Source of the DNA: Parasponia andersonii
Lineage: Eukaryota > Streptophyta > Magnoliopsida > Rosales > Cannabaceae
Direction: 5' to 3'
DNA length: 64,000 nucleotides
Assembly (NCBI GenBank): GCA_002914805.1
Contig: JXTB01000752.1
Location: 1,062 to 65,061 of the forward strand
Below, in pieces: positions 11,727 through 35,700 of this stretch. Each line of letters starts with the position of its first letter. Within the stretch, counting starts at the first letter, position 1. The notes beneath the pieces were generated by a model. The model was not told where the DNA came from. It searched no databases and saw nothing but the letters and a program-made list of their open reading frames with translations. The translations under genes were made by a program, and so were the position numbers.

Positions 11727-14016
11727 CAGGAAATCCACATATTATATCAGTTGCAATCTGCATTCCAGGCACAAGCTCAGTCAAGGTATCTACCACAGTC
11801 CTGAACTCACTCACAGTATATTCCCGATTCATTCCCTGAGACATTTTAAGTCGTGATCAGCATGATATAAATTATACCTCAATATGGGGAACAAATTACA
11901 ACTCGATCACTATAGTCTCAGTCTAAGCAAAATCATTAGCAAAAAAAGAATTCCGCTAATGTTAAGAACAACGAGACATGAATGCTTGGTACTTACACTC
12001 AACACCGCATCACTACCAGATTGAACTGGTACATGCAAGAAGGAGTATACACATGGGTGGCACAAAACATCTGCTATCTCGTTCAAGTGCTCTAGAATAA
12101 AAGGAGGATTTGTCATACCGATGCGAAGCATAGTGCTTGCATCAGAAGGAAGTTCAGCAATGATAGCCTTCAATAAAGTTGGAAGATTGACTCCAATGTC
12201 ACGACCTGCCAAATTGAGGATGCTGTCAGTATTGAACTAGGTATAAGTACATTCTAAATTCCAAATACCTTTTTTTTTTTGGGTATTCAATAGTAAATTT
12301 TCTTGGCTTATCTATATCAAAATAATAAAAACATAACCCAGCTACTTCCTTATGAATAAAACAATCAAGGCAACAAGAAGATTATTTCTAGGTACCATAA
12401 GCACCAGTATCTTCACTGCTCAACCATATCTCTTTAACTCCATCTAATATGACAGTTCTTACACGTCCTACCTGCAATGTTGACATTCCAATAAAAATCT
12501 AACCAACTTTTGTTGAATAACAGAAATTAATTTCACACTACTTACAAGGCTATCGACAGAATAACTGCCCAAGTGACCACGAGCATGCTTTGTTTTGCAG
12601 TAAGTGCAGGCGCCTAAACAACCGACATTAATTGGAAGAATCTCAACAAACTTGTTTTTTCTTACCTATTAGAAAAATTAAATTAGATCTCGTCACTAGA
12701 TTACATTGCAATTAAGGATATTGATCCGGAATGGAAAAGGAAATAAAATGATTAAAAGAAAAGCTAACAACCTACATAAAGCTAAAATCTTAACAGGGAA
12801 AAAAAATAATAAAAGGAAAATGTCAAAAAAAATCTACAATATGCACCTACCTTTGGAAGGTCAAGTGCAGGCAGCGTTTTGCGGGTCAAAAGCCGCACCT
12901 CATGACCTTTTAGAGTCTCTTCAACAACTTCAACAACACGGTCAATTTGCTGGACTCCTACTACACTGACCCCTTCTAATTGTTTTAGATCTCGACTTCC
13001 TTGAGGAACACAGCCAGCCACCACAAGCAGTTTTTTTGCACTTTTTCCCTTCGTAATTATAGTGTCCATTGCAGACTGACTAGGAGATTTAACCGTACAA
13101 CTGCATCAAGTAATGAGAATCAATACACTGATGGCTTTGCCTAGAAAACTCCAGAATTTAAACATATTTATAAGCATGCATATGCGAACGCAAAAGGATT
13201 GAAAACCTTCAACTTGTCACAATGTTAGAATGAAAAGAAAGACCATAGAATGAAAAGAAAGACCATACACAGACAGAAATGCAGATATGAACTAACATAT
13301 GCGGTGACGGATTTATTCCAGGAAGCAAGCATTTTCAAACCCAACAAGTAAGTGAACGTAAAAGTCAGAAAAAAGAAAAAGGAAAATCCTTACGTGTTTA
13401 TGAGCCACAGATCTGCTTCCTCAGGGTTTTCACTTAATGAATAACCGAATGCTGAAAGTTGACCAGCCATATATTCACTGTCACTCTGGAACATTGTACA
13501 GAGCAAGGGATTTTAATACTTTTTTCTCAGAAACAATGTGAATATTATTGCTTACAACTATTGATAAACCATTTTCTTTTTTTTTTTTTTTCCATCAAAA
13601 AAGGCTGATGATGTATGACTAACTATTCGACAAAAGTGCCATGCCACTTATTACTCAACTCCATCCCACATAAGCAATTCGGATCAAAAAGTTTATTTTA
13701 AATCGAGACCGCAAACTGACCACCGAGAGGAACAACTAAGAATTTGCCATGGCAAGAATTTTATTCTTTAAAGTAATGAATGAGCTCAATCAAAACAAAA
13801 ACACACAGCGCAATTGAAAAATGACACTTTAGAAAAATATAATTTTTATTTCATACCTCTTTCCCAAATCCACATTATCCTTAGACCTCATACAATTATT
13901 AGAAGAAATGTCAAATTCACTTGCAATAAACCATATATGAGTATATACATATGAGTTATATAAGATTAAGAAGTTACCTGGTTGTGTGAACATCCGAAGG
14001 TTTTGATGTAAATTGT
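11727..14016 (-). pseudogene. CDKAL1-type threonylcarbamoyladenosine tRNA methylthiotransferase, internal exons only
   Basis: Family members are radical-SAM enzymes that add a methylthio group to t6A37 of tRNA. Seven exons join in one frame: 14016-13978, 13485-13394, 13100-12851, 12665-12546, 12471-12396, 12205-11997, 11835-11727, all with AG/GT borders (895 nt). They read [48 protein letters not shown], then [40 protein letters not shown] and TDIICGFPG. The three N-terminal cluster cysteines and the C-x3-C-x2-C radical-SAM motif are all present. What is missing is the first exon (start codon, about 60 residues) and everything after GFPG: the rest of the radical-SAM barrel, the TRAM domain and the C-terminal membrane segment. 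There are no stops or frameshifts inside, so this is a recent partial duplicate, or a gene with an unrecognised first exon and a lost 3' end. Identity is sure; status is not. Confidence 0.8.
13227..13266. repeat. 20 bp perfect tandem duplication
   Basis: Two identical 20 bp units (AGAATGAAAAGAAAGACCAT) lie back to back in an intron of the CDKAL1 copy. Confidence 0.9.
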
Positions 14017-16230
14017 CTGCCAACATTAAAATTAGAGGGAAAAAAAAAATTAGAAATTTAAAGAGGCAGAGTGGTTACTGGTTAGGAAGGATAAAAATAA
14101 ATAGTCACAATAATGAAATTAAAATAATATAAATGGCACTTGACATTTTTACATAGTTCATCTATTTTTTAATAACCTACTCCATGAGTTTACGCCCAGA
14201 TAAAAAAAAATATTAGTAGAAATTTTTAAAGTACAAACACCAATGACTTAAACAAGAAAGACTTCATCACATTTTGATATATCATATTTGACTCTTTTCT
14301 CAATATATTCAGCGAGCTCTACTCGTCTTATTTAATTCCAAATTCTTGAACTCCTTTCAATAGAAATCAATCTTCTCTGCCATAGTATGCTTTCAAATCC
14401 ACACAATAGGACACCCTCTTATGCACTAGAATTTATCTTCTTCCGAAGAACACTGAGCCTCTTTCCCAAAGAACTTTTACAATTTTAAGTAATTTTCTTA
14501 GTACTAATCACTCTAAGCACAAAAACAAAATCCCAAAACTATTTCACATAAGCTCTCACAAAGTATGAAAATTACTCTATAGGAGACACCAAAAAAATAA
14601 AATTAATCGACAAGAATGAAGAAAAATATATGTTTAAGACAAAATGATTAAAAATATTTACACAAGAAATAGAAATAATACCTCCAACTCATAAACACAT
14701 TTGAAAAATTCTTAACAAGCTATCGCATCTTTCATGTTATGATTCTGCATTTTTAGAACTTCCAAAGCCTTCATCCACAATAGAGTAGAAAGCATTTTGG
14801 GGCACTGCAATTTTCATTTCCAAGCAGAGAATATGTCAGCTTATGAAGTGCTCTAAGAAAAAAACCTACAAAAATAAATAATTATTAATAAGTTACAGAA
14901 AGTCAAAGCATCTAACTGATTTATTTTAAACTATATTTACAAATAAAGAATAAGTGAAACCAGATAATGTGGGTTGATTCTTTTAGGTTACTTTATAAAT
15001 TACATGTTACAAGAGCAAATGAATCAATGTCTTTTAGGGACAAAAATTTGAGATTTTGTACAAAGTCTGAGGCCTTTTTTGAGAATAGAAACTTCCTAAA
15101 AACACATAAATAGAAGATATATTTTAGAAGAATAAGAAAGCCGTTATGATCAGCCAAGCTGGCTTATGAGAAAGTCAATTAATAACTCAACACTTGTCAT
15201 CTGCTTTGAGGACCTTATATCTCTTTTCCCAACTATCATGCAAATGGAGGATGAGTTTCAAATCACTTTCCTTTAAGCCTAGTTGGCTAAAGCCAACATC
15301 AAGTTGATGATAAAAATACTTTATCAAAATGGGACAAGACTACCACGAAAACGATCAATGGATTGAGTTGTTTATATAATCCTTGTCTAAACCTATGCTT
15401 ATATGGCTCAATATTAATCTGCAAGAGACAACCAAAAAAAAAGAAAATTAATATGAAATAATGAAAAAGAAATGTATTTAAGACAAAATGATTAAAAATC
15501 ATTATATACTAAATAAAAAATAAGAACATGTAGTTAATTTTACGACCTTATTTAGCATAATGAGTTGTGGGTGTCAGATTTTGATGGCCATTTTCAACAC
15601 TTTTCTTAATTGCAGAGTGCATGTATTGAAGTGATAAAAAGACACAAGGATCCGTGAGAGGAGAGGCTCGGGTTAAATAGCAAGGCTCCAAAATAATATA
15701 TTGTACTTCTTACGGAAAAAAAAACTGTTTTAAGTCTGAAAAATTGAAAATCCCCAATGGGTTACACTTTTTTAGAAAATCTTAGATTTATTTAGAAAAA
15801 TATTATTTTTTAAAAGTTTATTAAGAAAAATAACACTTCAATGCTTTATTTAGAGAGATATTATTTTTAAAAGCTTATTTAGAAAAATAACACTTTTAAA
15901 AAATTTAAAACTACCAATTTTTCTCCAAAATTGGTACTTTTAAAAAGTACTCAAGATAACCACACGATAACCCATTAGATTTAGATAAATCAATTGAATT
16001 ATTTGAGAGAACTAGATTTGTTATCTCAGTTAACTTGACACTGATTACCTGAAGAATTTTATCAAATGTGGTAGTTTTCTAAATATTGTTAATAATGATA
16101 TTTTCTAAATAAAACTGAAGCTTTTTCAAAAAATATTAAATCCAGGATTTTGATATATAAAATCAAAATTTCCTAATATAATACCAACGGTGAGTACGTT
16201 CCTCAATCAAATCAAATTGCCGAGCCCAAA
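14017..16230. other. AT-rich gap between CDKAL1 copy and RecQ gene
   Basis: About 2.2 kb where the first CDKAL1 exon would be expected. I found no match to its expected N terminus on the minus strand. Direct repeats of a TATTTAGAAAAATA-type motif occur at about 15780-15910. A short AG-bounded open stretch at about 14730-14815 (minus) has no recognised domain. Confidence 0.55.
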
Positions 16231-16233
16231 GTG

Positions 16234-16355
16234 TCCCGCCATTTCCAATGTACCGCTCTCTTTTGAAGCTCCTTCTCTCTCTCTCACACTCTCTCTCTAA
16301 GTTTCCGAGGGCAAAATCGTCCGAAATTCTCTCTCTCTCTCTCGCTCTCTCTCCG
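16234..16355 (+). promoter_or_regulatory. RecQ promoter/leader: E2F-like site and CT-rich tracts
   Basis: TCCCGCC at 16234-16240 (GGCGGGA on the other strand) resembles the E2F core. Two CT-repeat tracts follow (about 16271-16298 and 16329-16353), as is common at plant transcription starts. A leader exon probably ends at 16510 (donor GTATGT), and the next begins at 16641 after TGAAG. Regulation by E2F is inference from the motif and the DNA-repair product. Confidence 0.45.
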
Positions 16356-16684
16356 CCACTGCAATCAACGGGGAAAGTGAAGCTGGTTGATTAGAAAAAA
16401 CAAAATCATATTAATCTGAAATGGTTCATTTCTAGGGTTCCATTTGGGTAGTGTTTGAATCAGTTTTGCTCAAGGGAAGTTTGGAATTTATTACTCCCCT
16501 TTCATTCCAAGGTATGTCTCTCTTAATTTATTATTATCATTATTATTTTAAAAAATCAGAATTAGATTCATAAATTTCTTTTTTTTTTTTTTTAAATTCT
16601 AATTTCCGCCATTGTTGGATTTTTGTGATTGTTTTTGAAGGAAATAGGTTTGGAGTAGTTATTCAGTGAATAGGGGAGACCAAA

Positions 16685-28265
<11,581 letters not shown>

Positions 28266-29179
28266 GTGTCATGATTGCAAATTTGCAATATTGAACCATA
28301 TGCGCCATGAATGTACAAAGAATGATCAAGCAAGTCAGTTTTTTCCGCGTATTTATTTTTGGAAGAAAATGCAGAAACTGTCCATAGCAACCTGGAAGTT
28401 CGGTTTCTAGTTATTGAAAAGCTTTTCTTCAATCAATGTAGTATAGGATGTCCCATTAGTTATTTCGTGTGTAGCTTTTTTGTGAAGTTACTTTGTTTCG
28501 TTTTATTTATCGTCATTAAAATTAGGGTTTTCGGTGTAGGAAAGTGTACAGATTAGCGCCAATCCGTCTATAAGTGTTGAAATTAGGGTGGCAACTTGTG
28601 TTGGGTTGATGTTCACATTGGCTCTTTTAACCCAAACCCGTTTTGTGACTCATCCTATTAGAAAAACTTCAACCCTCACCTGGACCTGCTCACAAAATGG
28701 GTTGACCCAAACTTGACCTCCTCAGTTCGTTTAGATAAAAATACTTATGCACAACTTAATTTTGACCCATTAACCTGCTTGTTTCTTGCATTTCTAATTT
28801 TCCTTTCTTTTAGGCATTATTGTCTTATTTTAAAGCAATTAAATTATCAACAATTTGAAAATTGCATTAATAATTTGTAATATACAGACATTGTACAAGC
28901 CTTAACAATAGTAAACGTAAATGAAGAGTATTTTTAAGCCTGATTATTTGTGTATTATATTGGTGGGTTAACTCGAAATTAATTATTATTATTATTTGTG
29001 TCAAGTGGTTAATCCAATTTTGGTTAGGGTGAAAGGCGATCGGTTTTAAAGTAAGAATATTTTAAATAATAAATTGAAAGTTCGGTTTTCAGTTGGTTTT
29101 TCGATTTTTGAAGTTCAAGATTTTAACCATAATTTAATTTATAAATATAAACAATTTATTATTATGTACATGAAATAGA

Positions 29180-29250
29180 TAGAGCCTTGTGGTAAGAGCA
29201 TGCTAAAGCTTTCTACATATGTTTGGGGACTTCGGTTCAAATCTTGGCAT
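29180..29250 (+). repeat. Possible SINE remnant (A-box and B-box-like)
   Basis: TTGTGGTAAGAGCA (about 29188-29201) is A-box-like and GGTTCAAATC (29234-29243) is B-box-like, about 34 bases apart. The match is weaker than that of the element at 11040, and the ends are not visible. Confidence 0.35.
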
Positions 29251-29284
29251 ATCTTGGCATCCTCAAATTGAAACCTTTTTCGAT

Positions 29285-29850
29285 TAGAAAAGGGAAACTT
29301 AATTTTATCAAAACTGGCCGAGACCCTTTAGTGCTGATGTGGTATTGAAATTTCGGTTTCTAAACGGTCAATTTTATCGATTAGCTCGGTGGATCAGTGT
29401 TTTTTTACCTCTAATTTTGGTTTTCACTCTCTTTCTTTAGTCTTAAACAACAAGAAATCATATTGGATTGTCATGTCGTAATCTAAATTACCTCCCAAGT
29501 TGAAATTCTAACGGAAGTATTTATGTGAAGAACATGATATGGTAATATATATGACAGTCCATTTTAGTTTAATAGAAACTTAATTTTCTCAAAATCAAAA
29601 TTAATTGAATTTCTTTTAGAGCCGGTCGAGACCCTTCAGTGCTGATGCTGTACCGAAATCTTGATTTCTAAACGGTCGATTTTATCAGTTAGTTCGGTGG
29701 ATCGTGTTTTTTTACACCTAATTTTGGCCTTCACTCTTTTTCTTCAGTCCTAAACTACAAGAAATCATGTCGGATTGTCGTGTCATAATCTGAATTACCT
29801 CCCAAGTTAAAATTCTAACGGAAATACTCATGTGAAAAACATGAGTGACA
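29285..29850 (+). repeat. Direct duplication, about 260 bp, period near 300
   Basis: 29285-29545 and about 29575-29850 align through GAGACCCTTYAGTGCTGATG, TTTCTAAACGGTC and AATTACCTCCCAAGTT blocks, with perhaps 12-15 percent difference by eye. An old tandem duplication. Confidence 0.8.
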
Positions 29851-30481
29851 TATTTAAGGTAAGATTGGCAATTCGTGTCATTTTGTATTAACTCATTTAT
29901 ATCATGCAGGTTTCATGTTACTTACAAATTACATGTTTAATGAAAACGTTACTCAGACTAATGTCTCATAATACTTTAAAACATTATAATTACTCATTAA
30001 CTTAATTTTTTTCATTTCAATTTTACTTTTATAAGATAAATTAACTCATTAGTTCATTGTTTTTCACTTTATTACGAGAAATTCATTAAAAAATTATCTT
30101 TTATGAAGTAATTATTTAATATTTTTTAATATATTTTTTGATAAAATAATTTTAAAAAATGATTAATTTTGTCAATTCGAGTCAATTTTATGTCAAGCAC
30201 GTCAATTAAACGTACGGATTTCAAACCGTATTATCGTATTGTATTGATATTTTACTATACAACCAATAATTTAAAGGGAAAACACAGATTTTGGTGTGGG
30301 AAAAAGGGGGAAGACTAATTAGTTGTAAAATTTAAAATTAAAACTAATTCATAACTAAAGAATATTAGCACTAAGTTGATTTTAACTATTTACAGTTAAG
30401 ATTTATTCGAAGTTAATAGGTCTCTAACATTTTTACTAATAAAAAAAAAATTACAAAAATACGATGGGACAATTTTTTTTC

Positions 30482-30640
30482 CTAATGCTTGTACCACTTT
30501 TTTTATGAAACGTATCACTTTTTAAAAAGTTTTAGAAAAGTATCATTTTAAAAATAATTACTAATGCTTATACCACTTTTTTTTATGAAACATATCACTT
30601 TTTAAAAAGCTTTTAGAAAAGTATCATTTTAAAAATAATT
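30482..30640 (+). repeat. 80 bp tandem duplication
   Basis: Two copies of a block running from CTAATGCTTRTACCACTT to ATTTTAAAAATAATTA, nearly identical. Confidence 0.85.
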
Positions 30641-31733
30641 ATTAGACCTATTTCTCAAAACTAGTTACTGGTTATTAGTCGTCAGTTACCAGTTATATAC
30701 CGATTATAAATACTTTTAGTTATTAATTATTAATACTTGAAAACTCGTTATCGATTGCTAGTTACTATTTTTAAAAATAGCATTTTTCTAAAAATTTTTT
30801 AAAATGGTATTTTCTAAATAATGCGATACCAAATCTAGAAAAAACTGAGTTTATCATATTTTCTAATTTTTTTCTAAAATGGCTGTAGAAAACCTAATTT
30901 TCTGAATTTAATTTAAGAACTTTTAAGATTTTCTCATTCTTTATTGGGCTTCTTACAAATATAGCATTTCCAAAATTTTGCATTTTTATATATAGTAGCT
31001 AATTATAAACTTAATCTAGTAGTTTTCTAACCTAAATGTTAAAAAATGACCTCAAGTTTTAGAATGATTACAAATAAATCATAAGACCGAAAAAAGAAAG
31101 AAAGAAAGACCGAGGTGTGGAGAAAGCTTAATAATTCTCAAACCTTTGACTTAAGACAAAGCATGCTCTTTGACATATTTTCATAAGATAATAAACTAGT
31201 CAAAAAAAAAAAAAAAGAACCAATTCATAAAGATAATCACTTAGTCACTAAGCCTACAGGGAAAAAAAAACTAGTTCTATTCTTGAACTTTAAGCAAGAT
31301 AATCAACTAGATATTAAATCTGAGGGGAAAAAAATCAATTGTACATTGATAAAGATAATCTACTGGTTCATAAGTATAAGAAAGATAATCAATTACCAAA
31401 AACAGAGTCAACTGGTTTCTAAGTCTAAAAAACATAATCAACTAGTTACTAAGAAAAAAGATAATCAACCAATAATGAAGATAATCAATTGATACGATAA
31501 TAAGAGGCAGAAAACTACTATGATTTAAAACAAAAAAAGACACTGTTGTAAGGAAAAACGTAAATTTACAAAGTGTTATTTATAATCATTTCCCTTTAAA
31601 GCACCAACATATATAGATCAAAACCTATTGACTTCTCGAATCACGTTTCCTTTCTTTTTTAATCAACTTATTATTATTTTGTAATTCTATCTTGTCATAT
31701 CACCACATATTATCGAGTTTTATAACAAAATGA

Positions 31734-31894
31734 TAATATGTTATCCTATAAAGTAATTTATTATTTTGATATTATAAATAATATTTATTATATTATTTAT
31801 TATCTATTTATAAATTATATTTATCGAATTATTTATTATTTGATAAACATTGTTTATAATATCAAAATAATAAACTACTTTATAGGATATTATT
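31734..31894. repeat. MITE-like hairpin of about 160 bp
   Basis: The left arm 31734-31787 and right arm 31846-31894 are inverted copies sharing TATCCTATAAAGTA and TTTATTATTTTGATATTATAAA. The sequence is very AT-rich. There is no clear target duplication and no coding capacity. Confidence 0.75.
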
Positions 31895-32459
31895 CTAACA
31901 AGTTGGAGCTGATTATAACTCAGTAGGTTGGGATATCAAAGAAGACATATGAAGTTTAATAGAGAGAGAGAGAGTTGTGAGCAGTGGTAGAAGGATACAA
32001 CTAGATAGTTACGAGCAAATAACCTGTATATTATCTTCCTATTGTCGACTTAGCAAAAGTCGGTGTCCACTATTATTATTATTATTATTTAATACTGATA
32101 ATATACACAGGATAAAATTAAATGTATTTTATAATAATAATCCCACTAAAACTTGTTATATATGCAAGAGTGCTATTGTAAAAGGAAAAATATAAATATA
32201 AAAATATGCCTAATTATAAACTAAAAGACTTATTATAGTTGCTTAAAAATATGAACAATACCACATTAAATAAAACTATTGCCACTTAAAGAAATAAATA
32301 AATAAACAATTTACTCAATTAATTAATTTCTAATTGAAATTAATTAATGTTAGCTCAAGATTAGCTAACCCAAAAGGGAGGAAAATGAATTGGGTTTTAA
32401 AAATTTTTACAAACTTTTTTTGATAAGCAACTAAATTAGGCAAGTAAAGACTATATCAA

Positions 32460-32702
32460 GTAAAAATAACTAAAAGTATACACAAGTTTAAGATAAATAA
32501 ATTTAAAGAGATATAAATAGAGAAATGCAAACAATATTGTTACGAGATTTAACCAACATGACGGTATGTCTACGTCCTTAGTTCTTGGCAATCCGTTTCG
32601 AGCTTACTACTATCAAATCAAGAAAATAGGATTGACCAACCCTTTTACACAATGAATTACTTCTCCTTAGGTATACTCACACCTTTACAATAGTTTTGAA
32701 TT
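32460..32702 (-). repeat. Possible LTR R/U5 remnant
   Basis: On the minus strand the stretch contains GGACGTAGACATACCG followed by GGTTAAATCTCGTAAC, the arrangement seen near the 3' end of many plant LTRs. It directly follows the TATA region of the interrupted LTR listed next, but does not match the sequence found at that point in the intact relative (37110-37945). It could be a recombinant end or a different element. Confidence 0.4.
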
Positions 32703-35700
32703 CGGCTCTATAAATAGATCCTTCATTTGGTAATTGTAAATTCATACTTAACCTTCTAATCACTTAGCTAAAACTATCTTCATTTTTCTAATTATCCTTT
32801 CTCAAAAAAAAAAAAAAAAAAAAACTCTTTCTACCCCACTTTCTTCCAAGTCCACAAGAGTTATAATATTTTACCCATCGACTCTAGAAATTAAAAAATT
32901 ATAATCAAGAGAAGCGAACACCTAATTTTGTGGTGGAGACACAAGAAAAAAAATCCAAGCTTAGAAAATAAATATTCCCTCACCCTGCTTTTTATGTGTT
33001 TAAATAGATTCTATAAAAGAATAAATGGGTAATAACATATTTGATTTACTTTAGATGTTATATAATTTATACTATATTTAGACTTATTTTGTTGATTTTT
33101 TAAACCTCTAAATATGAATACTTCATAATAATAAAGGTTAAATAATAATAATAATAATAGTAAAATCAAAATTACTAAACACAAAAATGGAAGATTTTTA
33201 AGTGTAAGCCCCTAAAATAAAATATGTATGAAAATAAACTAAACTTAATGATTTAGACTTAGATCCTTAATAATATATTTTTACCCATTAAAAATGCTTT
33301 CCAAAAATTAAAGATGTTTGCTTAAAAGTTGAAAAGACTAAAATGCCAAAACTTTGAGTTTTTGGGTCAAAAGCGTAATTTTGACAAATATGGGTCGAAT
33401 ATGTGAGAAAATTATTTTAGGCAGTTTTAAGACTATATTAAAGTATAAAAATAAATAAAGGAAGAATCTTTAACAAAAAGATAAGCTATAACTCAATATT
33501 TACCATGAGAGGGCATAAATGTTAGAAATATAAAGATTATGGGCAAAAATATAAATTATAAAACTTGAAATTTTGGATTAAAAATTTAGTATAAGAATAA
33601 ATAGAAAACTTTATTTTAGATATCTAATTGGAAAGATTTATTTAAATTTAAGACATGAAATCAATTATAGGAAAATAAATAATATATGTTTCTAATAATA
33701 TTTAGCCTAAGTATGATTTTAGATTTTAAATTTGTATAGCCATTAGTGTGTCTAACTCATTTATCATATTATTACTCTTAATTACGAATAAAAAAATTAA
33801 TCAAGAATAATTCAAAGTATTTGACGAAAAGAAATATAACTAAGGAAACTTAACTGATTTAGGATGATATTAATCAAATCAACAACCAAATTAATGGTAG
33901 ATTAAAAAGATCACTATGATAAAGGTTAAGGGGAATTAAATCTCATCTTTCTAAATTGAAAATTTAAATTAGTCAATGAATATAACATGACATTGTTTCT
34001 CAAATGTGAAGTTTTATATTTGATCAAGACTGAGTCTTAGTTGTTTTAAGCCCACCAACTAATTAGATGTTTTAAAAAAAAAGTATAAATCTACTTTAAA
34101 TTACTCTAACCAATAGGGTATACATACGTTAGGACAAAACTTCAACCTAGACGTATGTAATTAACGAGTGGAACTAGGACAATCATATTACAAGGTAAGC
34201 ACAATCTCACCTATGGTGTGGAAGGTTTGAAAATGTTTCATGTTGCAGTATGATATGTTTGAAATTATTTCATGTATTAACTTGCTTTTATTTTATTATT
34301 GTATAGCCTATGTATAATGTATGCTTATAAAGATATATTCCTTATACTATAAAAATTATATGCTTACTTAACAACGTTATCATGTAAAAATACTTTAGCA
34401 TATTTTAACAAAGGAAATACTATGATAATGGAATACAAGCTTGGGTTTGAAGCGTACCCACTTTTGTTAAGGGAAGACTATATAAGATAAAGAATTTAAA
34501 GGTGTCAAACCAACCTCTACTAGGTAAGGATTGTAACGACCCGAGTTTTTCTGACCGTTAACTACTTACCTTCTTAACTTAAAAAAAAAATTTAGATGCT
34601 GAAAAATTCATGAAATTTTTTTTTTTTGCTTTTATTTCTTTTTAAGAGATTTATATTCACAACTAACGATTTACTTAAATTTTGAAAATAAGTAAATGCT
34701 TCTCAATGGCTAAGTCCCCTTTATTTAAATTTGATTATAAACTTTTTATTAAGGTGATTTAAATAGTACGCAACCATAAAGGGCTCCTAGGTGAGGAGGG
34801 GGGTCACACACGGACCACTTAAGTCCCAAGCTCTCCTTAGACAATTTAGGTCTTTTTGAAAGAACCCCTTATGTTTTGCATTTATTTAAATCAAAATATT
34901 TTTTCTTTTATATCTAAAAAAAATGTATGTTTAACTTCTATTAAATCGAAATATATTTTCAAGTTCAATTTGATTAAATCATGCATTACGAAATAAAATA
35001 CAAAGTTATAAGTACGTTTTCAAATAACATCAAGCTTACATAATTGAAAGCATTTGTCTCATAATAAAACATATGCAGAAGAAATTTTAATGGCGGTATT
35101 CCACTGCCCGTGCCTCACATCATCCCCGCCTTAATTCCAGCTAACCCATCAAATCAGAGATTTCTTTCCTTTGGTACTTATAGCATGGATACTCATAAAA
35201 TGTGAGCATTCGCTTAGTAAGTACAATGAAATTCTCACAAAATATTTTACTTATGAACAAACAATTTTCTCTTTTTTTTTTTTTTTAAAGTTCAGTTATG
35301 CTGTTTTATGAAATCATTACTTTATGCTTTATTATAAGATATTGTATCATGATTTTATCTCATTCTTGATTATAAAGTCTTTTATCTTTCTTATGGGACC
35401 TGGTGTACATACCGAGTGTGCACTACCAAATGGGGAATCAGGGGAGCTACCCAACAGAAAACACTCGCGGTCATAATCTTAACATACTTTTTCTCGGGAA
35501 TTCCTTGCTTAGGGGAGGTCGGTCTTATCTTCCCTCGAATATCCTCACCTAGTAGAGGTTGGTACGACACCTTTAAATTCTTTATCTTATTTAGTCTTTT
35601 TTTTTAATATGAGTGGGTACGCTTCAATGAACCCAAACTTGTATTCAACTATCATAGCATTTCTTTTATTAAAGTATGTTGAAGTATGATAACATTATAA

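Larger units (their letters stand above)
28266..31733. other. Intergenic AT-rich DNA with decayed repeats
   Basis: About 28590-28720 and 29870-30240 hold remnants resembling 'GGCAA(C/T)T(C/T)GTGT ... GGGTTGACCC' repeats common in plant genomes. A possible tRNA-like pol III promoter lies at 29189-29244. Direct duplications at 29285-29850 and 30482-30640 are listed separately. An irregular AGATAATCAACTAG motif recurs at 31190-31495. No protein domain was seen. Confidence 0.55.

Noticed and set aside
14730..14815. AG-bounded open stretch on the minus strand (CPKMLSTLLWMKALEV...) considered as the missing CDKAL1 first exon
   Set aside because: It has no start codon and no resemblance to the expected N terminus, and I could not place it in any family.
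31283..31492. 69-residue Lys/Asn/Gln-rich open frame
   Set aside because: Low-complexity translation of the AGATAATCAACTAG repeats; no gene signals.
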